From: Actinomycetes bacterium
GTDB lineage: Bacteria > Actinomycetota > Acidimicrobiia > Acidimicrobiales > RAAP-2
Assembly: GCA_021778895.1 (NCBI GenBank)
Contig: JAJYBR010000004.1
Location: 1 to 64,000, forward strand
DNA: 64,000 nt
Direction: 5' to 3'
Made by a program: the position numbers and the translations under genes. The first letter of the stretch is position 1; every line of letters starts with the position of its first letter. The notes under the pieces were generated by a model. That model searched no databases. It had not been told where the DNA came from and saw only the letters and a list, made by a program, of their open reading frames with translations. Below, in pieces: positions 1 through 9,353 of this stretch.

Positions 1-549
1 TACGACGGCGAGCGCCGTCCGCCACGCCCCTACGACGGCGAGCGCCGTCCGCCACGTCCCTACGACGGGGAGCGCCGGCCGCCACGTCCCTACGACGGCG
101 AGCGCCGTCCGCCACGCCCCTACGACGGCGAGCGCCGTCCGCCACGCCCCTACGACGGCGAGCGCCGTCCGCCACGCCCCTTCGACCGCGATCGGCGCCC
201 TGGTCGGCCCTACGACGCGGAGCGGCGTCCGCCGCGCCCCTACGACGGGGAGCGTCGGGGCCAGGGTCCGGGTCCCCGAGACCGGCGGCCCCCTCGGCCC
301 TACGACGAGGAGCGGCGTCCGCCGCGTCCTTTCGACCGCGATCGGCGCCCTGCGGGCGGCTCTGACCGACCCGACGGTGTGCGCCGGCCCAGCCGTCCCT
401 ACGACGGGGAGCGTCGGAGCCAGGGTTCGGGTCCCCGCGATCGGCGGCCCCCTCGGTCCTTTGACGGCGAGCGCCGTCCGCCACGCCCCTACGACGGCGA
501 ACGCCGGTCGAGCGGGCGATTCGACCGGGCCGAGGGCGACCGACGCCCG
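1..549 (+). repeat. 30-bp in-frame tandem repeat encoding decapeptides ([10 protein letters not shown] and variants)
   Basis: Units such as tacgacggcgagcgccgtccgccacgcccc recur at 1, 31, 61, 91, 121 and 151. Diverged units ([30 protein letters not shown]) follow; a second-order 20-aa unit is at 241-300 and 400-459. Confidence 0.95.
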
Positions 550-1413
550 GGCTGGGGTGGGGTTGCTCGCACTGGAGCGGACCGACTGAATAGTGAAGGT
601 CGATCGCTCGAAACGCGGGCCAGCAAGCTCCCGCCCGAACCCGCAGACGTGTGGATCGAAGAAGTCGCGTCTACGGCAGCTCGTCGCGAGGACGCCACGG
701 CACGGGCCCTCGCAGAGCTGCCCGGCGAGATTGCGAGCCAGGTCCGACGAGCGGTGATGGGTTCCGAGCGGCAGCGTGAGCGAGCCGTGGAGAATTTGGC
801 CAAAGCGCAGGTCGCCTACGAGCGCCACCGTTATGAGGAGTCGCTGCGTCTGGCCGAGCGGACCTGCGAGGTTGCTCCCGACGTCGCCGGTGTGCGCGAA
901 TTGGCGGGCCTGGCGGCCTATCGGGCTCAGGAGTGGAACCGCGCGAAGGCGCACCTGCGACGAGTCGTCGAGATCTCCACAGATCCTCAATACCTGCCAC
1001 TGATCATGGACTGCGACCGGGCTCACCACCGCTACCGCGCGGTGCAAGCGTCGTACGACCAGCTCGTCGAGTTGTCGCCCACGGCCGACGTGCTGACCGA
1101 GGCCCGAATCGTGTTGGCCGGGTCACTGGGAGACCAGGGAAAGTACCGCGAGGCGGTGGAGGTCCTCAGCGCTGCGGGGGCTGCGCGGCGCCTGCGCAAT
1201 CCCGGATTCCGGCACGTCCGGATGTGGTACGCGATGGCGGACATGCTCGATCGAGCCGGGGACGTGGGCGGAGCGCGGGACTACTTCTCCCGCGTGGTCG
1301 CTGCTGAGCCGGATGCCTACGACGCCCGGGCTCGTCTGGCCGAGCTCGGGGTTTCCACGACCCCTCGGCCACGGGCTCCGCGCCCCCGGCCGGCATCGCA
1401 CAAGCGCGACTAG
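1..1413 (+). CDS. TPR-containing protein with N-terminal decapeptide repeats (5' end outside the window)
   Basis: Frame +1 is open from base 1 to the stop at 1413. N-terminal [10 protein letters not shown] repeats are followed by TPR-like helices (e.g. [59 protein letters not shown]). Confidence 0.8.
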   Translation, partial: YDGERRPPRPYDGERRPPRPYDGERRPPRPYDGERRPPRPYDGERRPPRPYDGERRPPRPFDRDRRPGRPYDAERRPPRPYDGERRGQGPGPRDRRPPRPYDEERRPPRPFDRDRRPAGGSDRPDGVRRPSRPYDGERRSQGSGPRDRRPPRSFDGERRPPRPYDGERRSSGRFDRAEGDRRPGWGGVARTGADRLNSEGRSLETRASKLPPEPADVWIEEVASTAARREDATARALAELPGEIASQVRRAVMGSERQRERAVENLAKAQVAYERHRYEESLRLAERTCEVAPDVAGVRELAGLAAYRAQEWNRAKAHLRRVVEISTDPQYLPLIMDCDRAHHRYRAVQASYDQLVELSPTADVLTEARIVLAGSLGDQGKYREAVEVLSAAGAARRLRNPGFRHVRMWYAMADMLDRAGDVGGARDYFSRVVAAEPDAYDARARLAELGVSTTPRPRAPRPRPASHKRD

Positions 1414-1456
1414 GGGCGCTTCGGGCGCCCCACGAGGCTTCTTGTATGGTGGCGAC

Positions 1457-2506
1457 ATGGACATCGTCTCACTACTTGGCGATGAGGCCGAATCCCTCCT
1501 CAGCCACCGTGCAACTGCATTTCCGAAAGAATGGTTGACCCTTCCGGGGCCCGACTTCATGGATCGGGTACTCCTGGCTGGCGACCGAACGCCCACCACG
1601 CTGCGCAACTTGGCCTCGGTGTACCAGCACGGCCGCCTGGCTGGCACTGGGTACATGTCGATCCTGCCGGTCGACCAGGGGATCGAGCACTCGGCGGGGG
1701 CCAGCTTCGCGCCGAACCCGCAGTACTTCGATCCGGCACGACTCTGCGACCTGGCGATCGCCGCCGACTGCAACGCGATCGCGACGACGCTCGGGGCGCT
1801 CGGCATCGTGGCGCGACGCTACGTGCACCGGATCCCGTTCATCGTGAAGCTCAACCACAACGACCTGCTGCACTATCCGAACACCTACGACCAGATCCCC
1901 TTCGCCTCGGTGCGCCAGGCCGCGGACCTGGGTGCGGTCGGCGTGGGGGCGACGATCTACTTCGGGTCGCCTGAGTCGGATCGCCAGGTGCGCGAGGTCT
2001 CTGCGGCATTCGCCGAGGCGCACCGCCTGGGTCTGTTCACCGTGCTGTGGACCTACTTGCGCAACCCGGCCTTCAAGACCGCCGAGAAGGACTACCACGT
2101 CAGTGCCGACCTCACGGGCCAGGCCAACCACCTAGGCGTGACCCTCGAGGCCGACATCATCAAGCAGAAGCAGCCCGAGAACAACGGGGGATACCTGGCG
2201 CTCAAGTTCGGGAAGACGAGCTCGCGTGTCTACGACGAGCTGACCACGGACCATCCCATTGATCTGACGCGCTGGCAAGTCGCGAACTGCTACGCCGGTC
2301 GGGTTGGCCTGATCAATTCGGGTGGTGAGTCCAAGGGATCGAACGACACCGCGACGGCGGTGCGCACAGCGGTCATCAACAAGCGCGCCGGCGGCCAGGG
2401 GCTGATCCTGGGACGCAAGGCATTCCAGCGTCCCATCGATGAGGGTGCGGCCCTGGTCCACGCGGTCCAGGACGTCTTCTTGGACGACACGATTTCCATT
2501 GCCTGA
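1457..2506 (+). CDS. fbaB: class I fructose-bisphosphate aldolase (DhnA/FbaB type)
   Basis: Protein [15 protein letters not shown]...[17 protein letters not shown]...[14 protein letters not shown]...[17 protein letters not shown] at 1457. Confidence 0.85.
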   Translation: MDIVSLLGDEAESLLSHRATAFPKEWLTLPGPDFMDRVLLAGDRTPTTLRNLASVYQHGRLAGTGYMSILPVDQGIEHSAGASFAPNPQYFDPARLCDLAIAADCNAIATTLGALGIVARRYVHRIPFIVKLNHNDLLHYPNTYDQIPFASVRQAADLGAVGVGATIYFGSPESDRQVREVSAAFAEAHRLGLFTVLWTYLRNPAFKTAEKDYHVSADLTGQANHLGVTLEADIIKQKQPENNGGYLALKFGKTSSRVYDELTTDHPIDLTRWQVANCYAGRVGLINSGGESKGSNDTATAVRTAVINKRAGGQGLILGRKAFQRPIDEGAALVHAVQDVFLDDTISIA

Positions 2507-2528
2507 TCGACCGGCCCCCGGGGCTCCG

Positions 2529-3116
2529 GTGTCCCGAAACTGGCTGACCTGGCCCAATGGAATCACCACGCTGCGCCTGGCGTTGATTCCCGTCTTCGTG
2601 TGGCTGCTGTTTGGCACGGGGCACCGTGCCGTGGCTGCGTGGCTGCTGGGCGCCCTCGGTGCCACTGACTGGATCGATGGCTACGTGGCTCGACGCTTCC
2701 ATCAGGTGAGCAACGTGGGCAAGGTTCTGGATCCGACCGCTGATCGCCTCCTGGTCATCACGGGACTGATCAGTGTCGCCGTCGCCGGGGGCGTGCCGTG
2801 GTGGTTCGCCGGGGCCACACTGGCCCGCGAGGTGCTGGTGTCGGGGACCACGGTCGCCCTGGCTGCACTCGGCGCGGCGCGAATTGATGTGTTGTGGTGG
2901 GGCAAGGTATCGACCTTCGCGCTGATGACCACGTTCCCCGCGTTTCTCCTGACCAGCAATGCGCATCATCGCGCGTTGGCCACGTGGCAGACGTGGGGAC
3001 GGGGAGCGTGCTGGGTCGTGGGCGTGATGGGACTGGCCCTCTCGTGGGTCGTCGCCGCGGGCTACATCCGACCGGCGCGGGCCGCCCTGCTCCAGGGGCG
3101 CCGGCCTCCCGCGTGA
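2529..3116 (+). CDS. pgsA: CDP-diacylglycerol-glycerol-3-phosphate 3-phosphatidyltransferase
   Basis: CDP-alcohol phosphatidyltransferase motif DGYVARRFHQVSNVGKVLDPTADR; membrane protein; GTG start at 2529 chosen in the 2439..3116 frame. Confidence 0.85.
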   Translation: MSRNWLTWPNGITTLRLALIPVFVWLLFGTGHRAVAAWLLGALGATDWIDGYVARRFHQVSNVGKVLDPTADRLLVITGLISVAVAGGVPWWFAGATLAREVLVSGTTVALAALGAARIDVLWWGKVSTFALMTTFPAFLLTSNAHHRALATWQTWGRGACWVVGVMGLALSWVVAAGYIRPARAALLQGRRPPA

Positions 3117-3132
3117 GGGTAGATTACGAGCC

Positions 3133-3513
3133 ATGAAGACGCCGGACGAGTTGCGGTACTCCAACGACCACGAGTGGGCTCGCTTGGAGAGTGGTGTCGT
3201 ACGGGTAGGGATCACGGACTACGCGCAGGATGCCCTGGGTGACGTGGTGTACATCGACTTGCCGGCAGTGGGCACGGCAGTCTCGCACGGGGACGTTCTG
3301 GGCGAGGTCGAGTCGACGAAGTCGGTCTCGGAGATCTACGCGCCGGTCTCGGGGGAGGTCAGCGCGGTCAACACCGATCTGCGGTCGAGTCCCGAGGTGC
3401 TCAACTCCGACCCGTACGGGCAGGGGTGGATCTGCGAGATCACCGTGTCGGGTCCCGAGCAGTTCGAGGAACTGCTCGACGCGGCGGCCTACCGCGACCT
3501 GACGTCGCACTAG
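3133..3513 (+). CDS. gcvH: glycine cleavage system H protein
   Basis: ELRYSNDHEWARLESGVVRVGITDYAQDALGDVVYIDLP...GEVESTKSVSEIYAPVSGEV lipoyl domain. Confidence 0.95.
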   Translation: MKTPDELRYSNDHEWARLESGVVRVGITDYAQDALGDVVYIDLPAVGTAVSHGDVLGEVESTKSVSEIYAPVSGEVSAVNTDLRSSPEVLNSDPYGQGWICEITVSGPEQFEELLDAAAYRDLTSH

Positions 3514-3537
3514 CGGCGAAGGACGAGTGGGGAGAGC

Positions 3538-3999
3538 GTGAACTGTCGACGCTGCGGCGAGATCCTGAACGCGAACGCGAACTTTTGTTGGTCGTGCGGC
3601 GCGTCCCAGCAGGCGTCGAGTTCGCCCGAGACGGTTGCTCTTCCCGTCATCAGCTCTGATGTGCCGGGTTCGGGCGCGAGCCCGGGCCCGCTCGACGAGC
3701 ACGGCGACCTGCTGGTGGTTGCCTCGGGGCCGGCTAGCGGTACCCGCCTGACCCTGGAGAAGGAGACGACCAGTGTGGGCCGCCACGAGCAGAGCGACCT
3801 GCTGCTCGACGACGTCTCGGTCTCCCGGCACCACGCGGTGATCACGCGAACGGCCAGCGGGCGCATGACGCTGCGCGATCTGAACTCGCTGAACGGCACC
3901 TACGTCAATGGTGTGCGCGTCGACGAGACGACACTGCACTCGGCCGACGAGGTGCAGATTGGGAAGTTCAAGCTCGTGTTCTGGGAGGCATCGAGATGA
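3538..3999 (+). CDS. garA: zinc-ribbon + FHA domain protein (GarA-like)
   Basis: N-terminal CRRCGEIL...FCWSCG; FHA motif GRHEQSDLLLDDVSVSRHHAVI...LNSLNGTYVNG; gcvH-adjacent position as in other actinobacteria. Confidence 0.8.
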   Translation: MNCRRCGEILNANANFCWSCGASQQASSSPETVALPVISSDVPGSGASPGPLDEHGDLLVVASGPASGTRLTLEKETTSVGRHEQSDLLLDDVSVSRHHAVITRTASGRMTLRDLNSLNGTYVNGVRVDETTLHSADEVQIGKFKLVFWEASR

Positions 4000-4784
4000 G
4001 TGCGGGGATGCGCATTGGCGAAGTGCACGCCATTCTGCGCCGGGAGTTCCCGGAGCTGGAGCTCTCGACCATCCGGTACTACGAGGACAAAGACCTGGTG
4101 CGTCCGGCGCGCTCGAAGAAGGGCTACCGCCTGTTCAGCGACCGCGATCTCGCGTGCCTGCGCGAGGCCATCCGACTGGCCAAGCAGGAGTTCGTGCCGT
4201 TGCGCGTGGTGCGGCTGCGGCTCATCCAGCAGGGCCTCCTCGACGGGCCGGTCCTCACATCGGTGCCCAAGCGAGCGGCGCGCGAAACGCCGACGCACGC
4301 GGTGCGGGCCGCCGCGCCGGCCGCGGCCGCGGGGTCGTCGCCCAAGGCCGCAGCGCACACCGAGGTCGAGGAGAGGGCCACGCACTCGCTGAGCGAGCTC
4401 GGCGAGGCGGCGGGATTGGACGCCGCCACCGTGCTCGAGCTGCTGGACCTCGGGATCCTCGAACCAGAAGTGGCTGGCGGCGAGCACGTCTTTCGCGACG
4501 GTGAAGTGGAGATCGCGCGAGTCGCGGCGTCGCTGGTGTCGCTCGGGGCGCCGATCCGGCGTCTGGCCGCCCTGCGTCGGTTGGCCGAGCGCGAGGTTGG
4601 GGTCATCGAAGAGCTCACTGCGGCGTGGCGCGAGCCGGGCCGAGACGTCGACAGCGACCTCGTGCGCGTCACCGTCGATCAAGTCGTCTTGCAGGCCGAA
4701 CGCTTGCGTTCGTTGCTCTTTACGCGCCTGACCAGCGCCGTTGACGTGACGGGTGTTGGGACGCCCGGAGAGTCAGACGTCTAG
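3996..4784 (+). CDS. MerR-family transcriptional regulator (FtsR-like)
   Basis: MRIGEVHAILRREFPELELSTIRYYEDKDLVRPARSKKGYRLFSDRDLACL winged HTH; 4-nt overlap with the FHA gene. Confidence 0.85.
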   Translation: MSAGMRIGEVHAILRREFPELELSTIRYYEDKDLVRPARSKKGYRLFSDRDLACLREAIRLAKQEFVPLRVVRLRLIQQGLLDGPVLTSVPKRAARETPTHAVRAAAPAAAAGSSPKAAAHTEVEERATHSLSELGEAAGLDAATVLELLDLGILEPEVAGGEHVFRDGEVEIARVAASLVSLGAPIRRLAALRRLAEREVGVIEELTAAWREPGRDVDSDLVRVTVDQVVLQAERLRSLLFTRLTSAVDVTGVGTPGESDV

Positions 4785-4793
4785 TCTGGGGCT

Positions 4794-5297
4794 GTGATCG
4801 AGGTCGTGCTGCGAGCGGTTCGCGTCGATGTCGGGAGTTCCACGCCACTGCTGCTGCTGGAGGAAGTAGCCGGAGAGCGCGTCCTGCCGATCTTCATCGG
4901 CGCCCCCGAGGCGACGGCGATCGCGTACGCGTTGCAGCACGTTCCCACACCGCGGCCCATGAGCCACGACTTGCTGGGCAACGTGATCGACGCCCTGGGA
5001 GCCACGGTCGAGTCGGTGGTGATCACCGAACTGAAGGAGAACACGTTCTTTGGCGAGTTGCGCCTGCAGCGGGGGCAAGAGCACCTGCGCGTCAGTTCGC
5101 GCCCCTCGGACGCCGTGGCGCTGGCCCTGCGCGTCGGGGCGCCCATCCTGGTCGATGACGACCTGATGGCAACGGAGGCGCGTGTGATGGTCCTGGACGA
5201 GGAGGACGACGAGGACGAGACCGATGAGGCCGAGCTGATCGAAGAGTTGCGGGCCTTCTTGGACTCAGTCCGCCCGGAAGACTTCAACGACGAGTGA
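4794..5297 (+). CDS. bifunctional nuclease family protein (DUF151)
   Basis: MIEVVLRAVRVDVGSSTPLLLLEEVAGERVLPIFIGAPEATAIAYAL...RPSDAVALALRVGAPILV. Confidence 0.85.
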   Translation: MIEVVLRAVRVDVGSSTPLLLLEEVAGERVLPIFIGAPEATAIAYALQHVPTPRPMSHDLLGNVIDALGATVESVVITELKENTFFGELRLQRGQEHLRVSSRPSDAVALALRVGAPILVDDDLMATEARVMVLDEEDDEDETDEAELIEELRAFLDSVRPEDFNDE

Positions 5298-5923
5298 AGC
5301 GCGCTCTCTACTCACTGGCGCTGTTGTTCGCGCTGCTCGTTGTCGTGACCCTGGCGCGCCACGGTCTCGGCAAGTCCCCGACGACGACCACGTCCACACC
5401 GACCAGCGTGGCCACCACGACGGTCCCGTCGTCGACGACAACGACGACGACAACGACAGTGCCGGCCAATCCGACGACCTGTGTGGGCAGCGACTTCCAC
5501 GCGGTGGGGGGATACTTCCAGGGGGCGACGAGCACGATCCAGTCGTGGGTCACGCTGACCAAGACGACCACCGGCACGTGCATCCTCGAGGGCTGGCCCC
5601 GCCTGTCGCTGGCGAACGCGTCGGGGGCCACCGTGGTGTCGAAGGTCATCCCCGAGCCCAGCCGGACGACCCCGTTCACGTTCACCGACGCCGCGGGCAA
5701 TGCCGCGCCGACACTGATGCACGTCACGAGCGGGTCCTCGGTGCGCTTCGACTTCGCGTTCGTCGACGTTCCCACGTCCAGCGGTGCCAGCTGCCCGTCG
5801 GTCAAAGTGATCCGCGTCGGGACGACGGCTGGCCCGTCCCTGGCGAGTGAGACCGGCTACACGTTCACGCCGTGCTCGGGCGGTCGACTCCTGGTAAGTC
5901 CCTTTTTCCCGGTGGGTTCGTAG
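5294..5923 (+). CDS. membrane-anchored/secreted DUF4232-like protein
   Basis: N-terminal hydrophobic segment, Thr-rich linker, then CVGSDF...VTLTKTTTGTCILEGWPRLSLAN domain. Confidence 0.65.
   Translation: MKRALYSLALLFALLVVVTLARHGLGKSPTTTTSTPTSVATTTVPSSTTTTTTTTVPANPTTCVGSDFHAVGGYFQGATSTIQSWVTLTKTTTGTCILEGWPRLSLANASGATVVSKVIPEPSRTTPFTFTDAAGNAAPTLMHVTSGSSVRFDFAFVDVPTSSGASCPSVKVIRVGTTAGPSLASETGYTFTPCSGGRLLVSPFFPVGS
5379..5475 (+). repeat. low-complexity ACG/ACA (Thr) codon tract
   Basis: tccccgacgacgaccacg...gtcgacgacaacgacgacgacaacgaca encodes TTTTSTPTSVATTTVPSSTTTTTTTTV. Confidence 0.7.
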
Positions 5924-5965
5924 GAAATACCCAGTCGGCGCCTCCTCCTGGGCTACCGTGCTCGG

Positions 5966-6018
5966 AAGCGCTATGAGCGCCAGTGCGCAACGGTGCGCAC
6001 GCTAGCAAGGGAGGGACG
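5966..6018 (+). promoter_or_regulatory. predicted structured leader of the APC permease gene (two hairpins, 10-aa uORF)
   Basis: -10 candidate TACCGT 5954-5959; hairpin GCGCT-atg-AGCGC 5968-5980; hairpin GTGCGCA-ACGG-TGCGCAC about 5983-6000; uORF ATG 5973 to TAG 6005; SD AAGGGAGGG. Confidence 0.45.
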
Positions 6019-7509
6019 ATGAGTGAAGGGTTCACGCCCGAGTCTCTTGGGGCGAAGGTTCCCGTAGTTCCGGGTGAGCACGCACGTCTGCATCGGGGGG
6101 TTCTCGGACTACTCGACATCGCTGCAGCGACGATGGCCAACATCGGGCCAGCCATGTCGTTCTACTTCGGGTTCGGCTTCTTGGTGCTGACCGCGGGCCT
6201 GGCGTCACCACTGACGATCGTGGCCGCCGGGGTCGCAATCTTGTTCTTGGCCAACACGCTGTCCGAGTTCACCAAGGTGATGCCCTCAACGGGTGGCTTC
6301 ATCACGTTCGTCGGTAAGACCTTCGGCGCGCGCACCGGCGTGACGACCGCCTTGCTGACGGGAATCGGCTACATCGCGGCCATGGCATCCGTCGTCGCCA
6401 TCGTCGGCGGCTTCTTCCAGATCCTGCTGCAGAACTACAACGTCAGTGGGCTCCAGAGCGTTCCGTGGTTCGTATGGACGCTGATCTTCCTGGCCTTTGC
6501 CGCCTTCATGATGATTCGCGGGATCTCGGTCTCGACCAAGATCGCCGGGTTCTTCTTCGCTTTCGAGATGCTGGTGCTCGTGGTCGTCAGCATCGTGGCG
6601 CTGGTCAAGTACCACGCCCACATCAATGCCGCACCTTTCAACCCCCACAACATCACGAACGGGTTCCGAGGCCTGGCCGCAGGATTCCCCCTCGCGGTGT
6701 ACCTGTTCATCGGGTGGGAGAACTCGGCGGCACTGGCCGAGGAGACCAATGACCCGCGGCGCAATGTCCCGCGGGCCGTGTTCACGTCGACGCTGATCAT
6801 GATCGTCAGCTACCTGCTGTTCGCGTACTCGACGGTCATCGGTTTCGCGGGTGACATCCACAAGTTGGGCAACAGCACGGTGATCCCGTTCATCGTCGTG
6901 GCCAAGGGTGTCGTCGGCGCGGCGGCGTTCTTCGCATTCCTCGCGGGCATGACGTCGACGCTGGGGGCGTTGATCGCGGGGACCAACTCTCAGGCGCGAC
7001 TGGTGTTCAACGCGGGACGCGAGGGTTTGCTCCCCGGATTCATCGGGCACGTGAACTCCAAGCACCGCACACCCGTGAAGGCACTCATGGTCTTCTTGGG
7101 CGGGACGATCCTGATCATCGTCGTGTGGGGCCTCGGGCACCTGCTGGGTGGCAGCGGGGCGTCCGCCGGGATGAACGCGGTCAACTTCTTCGCCCAGTCG
7201 TCGACCTTCGGGACGATCCTCGTGCTGGTGGTCTACGGGCTGAGCAACCTCGCCCTGCCCTTCTACTACCGCCGTCACCACCGGGACCGTTTCAACGCGT
7301 TCCGCCACGGTGTCCTACCGGGCCTCGGCATCTTGACGATCCTGGTTCCCCTGTACTACCTGGCCAAGCCCGGCCAGTCCACGCCGTATAACTGGTTCCC
7401 GTGGGCGGCACTGGCCGTGATCGTCTTGGCCGCCATCTACTCGTTCGCGATCGTGGCGCGCGACCCCTCGATCGGTGATCGCATCGGTTCCATCGTTGCC
7501 GACGAGTAG
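6019..7509 (+). CDS. APC-family amino acid permease
   Basis: Multiple TM segments; GLAAGFPLAVYLFIGWENSAALAEETNDPRRNVPRAVF; ATG 6019 with a strong SD. Confidence 0.85.
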   Translation: MSEGFTPESLGAKVPVVPGEHARLHRGVLGLLDIAAATMANIGPAMSFYFGFGFLVLTAGLASPLTIVAAGVAILFLANTLSEFTKVMPSTGGFITFVGKTFGARTGVTTALLTGIGYIAAMASVVAIVGGFFQILLQNYNVSGLQSVPWFVWTLIFLAFAAFMMIRGISVSTKIAGFFFAFEMLVLVVVSIVALVKYHAHINAAPFNPHNITNGFRGLAAGFPLAVYLFIGWENSAALAEETNDPRRNVPRAVFTSTLIMIVSYLLFAYSTVIGFAGDIHKLGNSTVIPFIVVAKGVVGAAAFFAFLAGMTSTLGALIAGTNSQARLVFNAGREGLLPGFIGHVNSKHRTPVKALMVFLGGTILIIVVWGLGHLLGGSGASAGMNAVNFFAQSSTFGTILVLVVYGLSNLALPFYYRRHHRDRFNAFRHGVLPGLGILTILVPLYYLAKPGQSTPYNWFPWAALAVIVLAAIYSFAIVARDPSIGDRIGSIVADE

Positions 7510-7517
7510 TCGGCGAC
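7495..7517. terminator. hairpin between convergent genes, candidate terminator (no T-tract)
   Basis: GTTGCCGAC-GAGTA-GTCGGCGAC, 9-bp stem spanning the permease stop codon, with a convergent gene ending 20 nt beyond. Confidence 0.35.
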
Positions 7518-7537
7518 GCGACGCTGCGCGGTGAGCC

Positions 7538-8518
7538 TCAGTGCGCAGCCGGGTCCACCAGGACCCGGCCGCGCACTGTTCCCGCCCGCAAGTCGTCGAG
7601 AGTGGCGGAGAGCTCGCCCAGGCCGATCGTCCGCTCCACCAGTGCGGTGACGTCGACCGTGGCCAAGGTCCTCGCCAGTTCGTGCCACAGGCGCTTGCGC
7701 ATCCCGGCAGGTGCCTCGACGACGTCGATGCCCAAAAGGGCGACGTTGCGCGTGATGAACGGGTAGACGGTGGTGGCGATCTCCGGTCCGGCGACCAGTC
7801 CGCTCGCGGCGACGCCAGCGCCGTAGTTCAGCGATCGCAGGATGCTGGCCAGCGTGGCGCCACCGACGCAGTCGACGGCGCCGGCCCACTGGGGCGTGCC
7901 CAGCACCCGGTCGGGGCGGTCGGCGACCTCGTCGCGGCCGATGACGCGGGTGGCCCCGCGCGCGAGCAGCCACTCGCCAGCCGCTGGAGACCCGGTGGAG
8001 GCGACGGGTCGGTGCCCGCGCGCGGCGAGCAGACTCACGGCGATCGACCCGACTCCTCCGGTGGCCCCCGTGACCAGGACTTCGCCGTCGAGGGGCCCGC
8101 GGTCCTCGAGGGCGAGGACGCTCGCCATCGCGGCCAGGCCGGCGGTGCCCATGGCCATCGCGTCGTGCGGGGACAGGCCGGCGGGCAGGGGGGAGATCCA
8201 GGCCCGGGGCGCCGTCAGGCGCTCGGCGAACCCGCCGTCGCGGGCCACGCCCAGGACACCGCCGTGGACGGCGACCGGCGTGCCGGCGGGCAGGTCGGGG
8301 TCGTCGCTGTCGACCACGACCCCGGCGGCGTCGACGCCCCCGATGAGACGCGGGGTGCGCCGCACGCGGCTGTGAGCCTCGGCGACCATCGCGTCCTTGT
8401 AGTTGACGCCGCTCCACTGGACGTCGACGAGGACCTCATCGTCGCCGCGCGCAGGAGTGGGCACGTCGACAACGTCGCAGTGCAGCCCGTCGGACTCATC
8501 GATCTGGAATGCTCGCAT
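7538..8518 (-). CDS. MDR-family NAD(P)H oxidoreductase (AcuI/YhdH-like)
   Basis: VQWSGVNYKDAM...VLVTGATGGVGSIAVSLLAARGHRPVASTG...GAVDCVGG. Confidence 0.8.
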   Translation of the reverse strand: MRAFQIDESDGLHCDVVDVPTPARGDDEVLVDVQWSGVNYKDAMVAEAHSRVRRTPRLIGGVDAAGVVVDSDDPDLPAGTPVAVHGGVLGVARDGGFAERLTAPRAWISPLPAGLSPHDAMAMGTAGLAAMASVLALEDRGPLDGEVLVTGATGGVGSIAVSLLAARGHRPVASTGSPAAGEWLLARGATRVIGRDEVADRPDRVLGTPQWAGAVDCVGGATLASILRSLNYGAGVAASGLVAGPEIATTVYPFITRNVALLGIDVVEAPAGMRKRLWHELARTLATVDVTALVERTIGLGELSATLDDLRAGTVRGRVLVDPAAH

Positions 8519-8552
8519 CGGCCCAGCCTACGGGTGTGCCTACGATGACGGG

Positions 8553-9344
8553 ATGGGGACGCTGACCCTCGACGGGCATCCCACCTGGGTCTCGATCGGT
8601 CGGACCGCCGGACCGGATCTCGTCCTCCTGCACGGGGGGCTCAGCTCGTCGGGCGGTCTGCTGCGACGCATTGGTGGCCGTCTCCACGACCGATACCGCG
8701 TCTCCGCCTTCGACCGCCGGGGCCACGGTCGCACCGCCGACACGCCCGCGCCGTTCCACTACGACGACATGGCGTCCGAGACGATCGCCTTCCTTCGCCA
8801 CCTCGGACGCCCGGCCCATCTGGTGGGCCACAGCGATGGGGCCATCGTGGCCCTCCTCGTCGCGCTGCGCACGCCCGAGCTCGTGCGCCGCCTCGTGGTC
8901 GTGGGGGGCAACCTCACCCCGGCGGGCCTCGAGGAGGTACCACCCTTCCCCCTGCGCGGTCCCGTCTTCGAACGCTGGGCCGAGCGCTTCGGGCGCCTCT
9001 CGCCCGATGGTCCCGCGCACGCCCGCGCCGTGGCGCGCAAATCACTGCGACTCTTCGCCACCGAACCCTCCCTCGCCGAGAGCCACTTGCGTCGGGTGAC
9101 CCATCCGACGCTGGTGATGGGCGGCGACGATGACTCCACCCGGCTCGAGCACCTGATGGCCATGTACCGCGCCCTGCCGCGGGGTCAACTGGCCATCGTG
9201 CCGGGATCCTCGCACGCGCTGTTGGCCGAGCGCCCGGCGCTGTGTGCGCGGCTGATCGGGGAGTTCCTCCGGGGACCGGCAGTGCCGCGGACCTACCAGC
9301 CGATTCGTCGTGAGGTGCGGCCACCGGGAACGGAGGGCCAGTAG
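8553..9344 (+). CDS. alpha/beta hydrolase
   Basis: LVLLHGGLSSSGGLLRRIGGRL...YRVSAFDRRGHGRT...AHLVGHSDGAIVALLVALR...PGSSHALLAERP. Confidence 0.85.
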   Translation: MGTLTLDGHPTWVSIGRTAGPDLVLLHGGLSSSGGLLRRIGGRLHDRYRVSAFDRRGHGRTADTPAPFHYDDMASETIAFLRHLGRPAHLVGHSDGAIVALLVALRTPELVRRLVVVGGNLTPAGLEEVPPFPLRGPVFERWAERFGRLSPDGPAHARAVARKSLRLFATEPSLAESHLRRVTHPTLVMGGDDDSTRLEHLMAMYRALPRGQLAIVPGSSHALLAERPALCARLIGEFLRGPAVPRTYQPIRREVRPPGTEGQ

Positions 9345-9353
9345 GCTACGGCT

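Noticed and set aside
1-549. CRISPR-like array (30-bp repeats)
   Set aside because: Repeats are contiguous with no spacers and stay in frame as decapeptides of a long ORF; no cas genes nearby.
5983-6000. Guanidine-II (mini-ykkC) riboswitch, because of an ACGG loop in hairpin GTGCGCA-ACGG-TGCGCAC
   Set aside because: The class needs two ACGR-loop hairpins; the neighbouring hairpin has an ATG loop.
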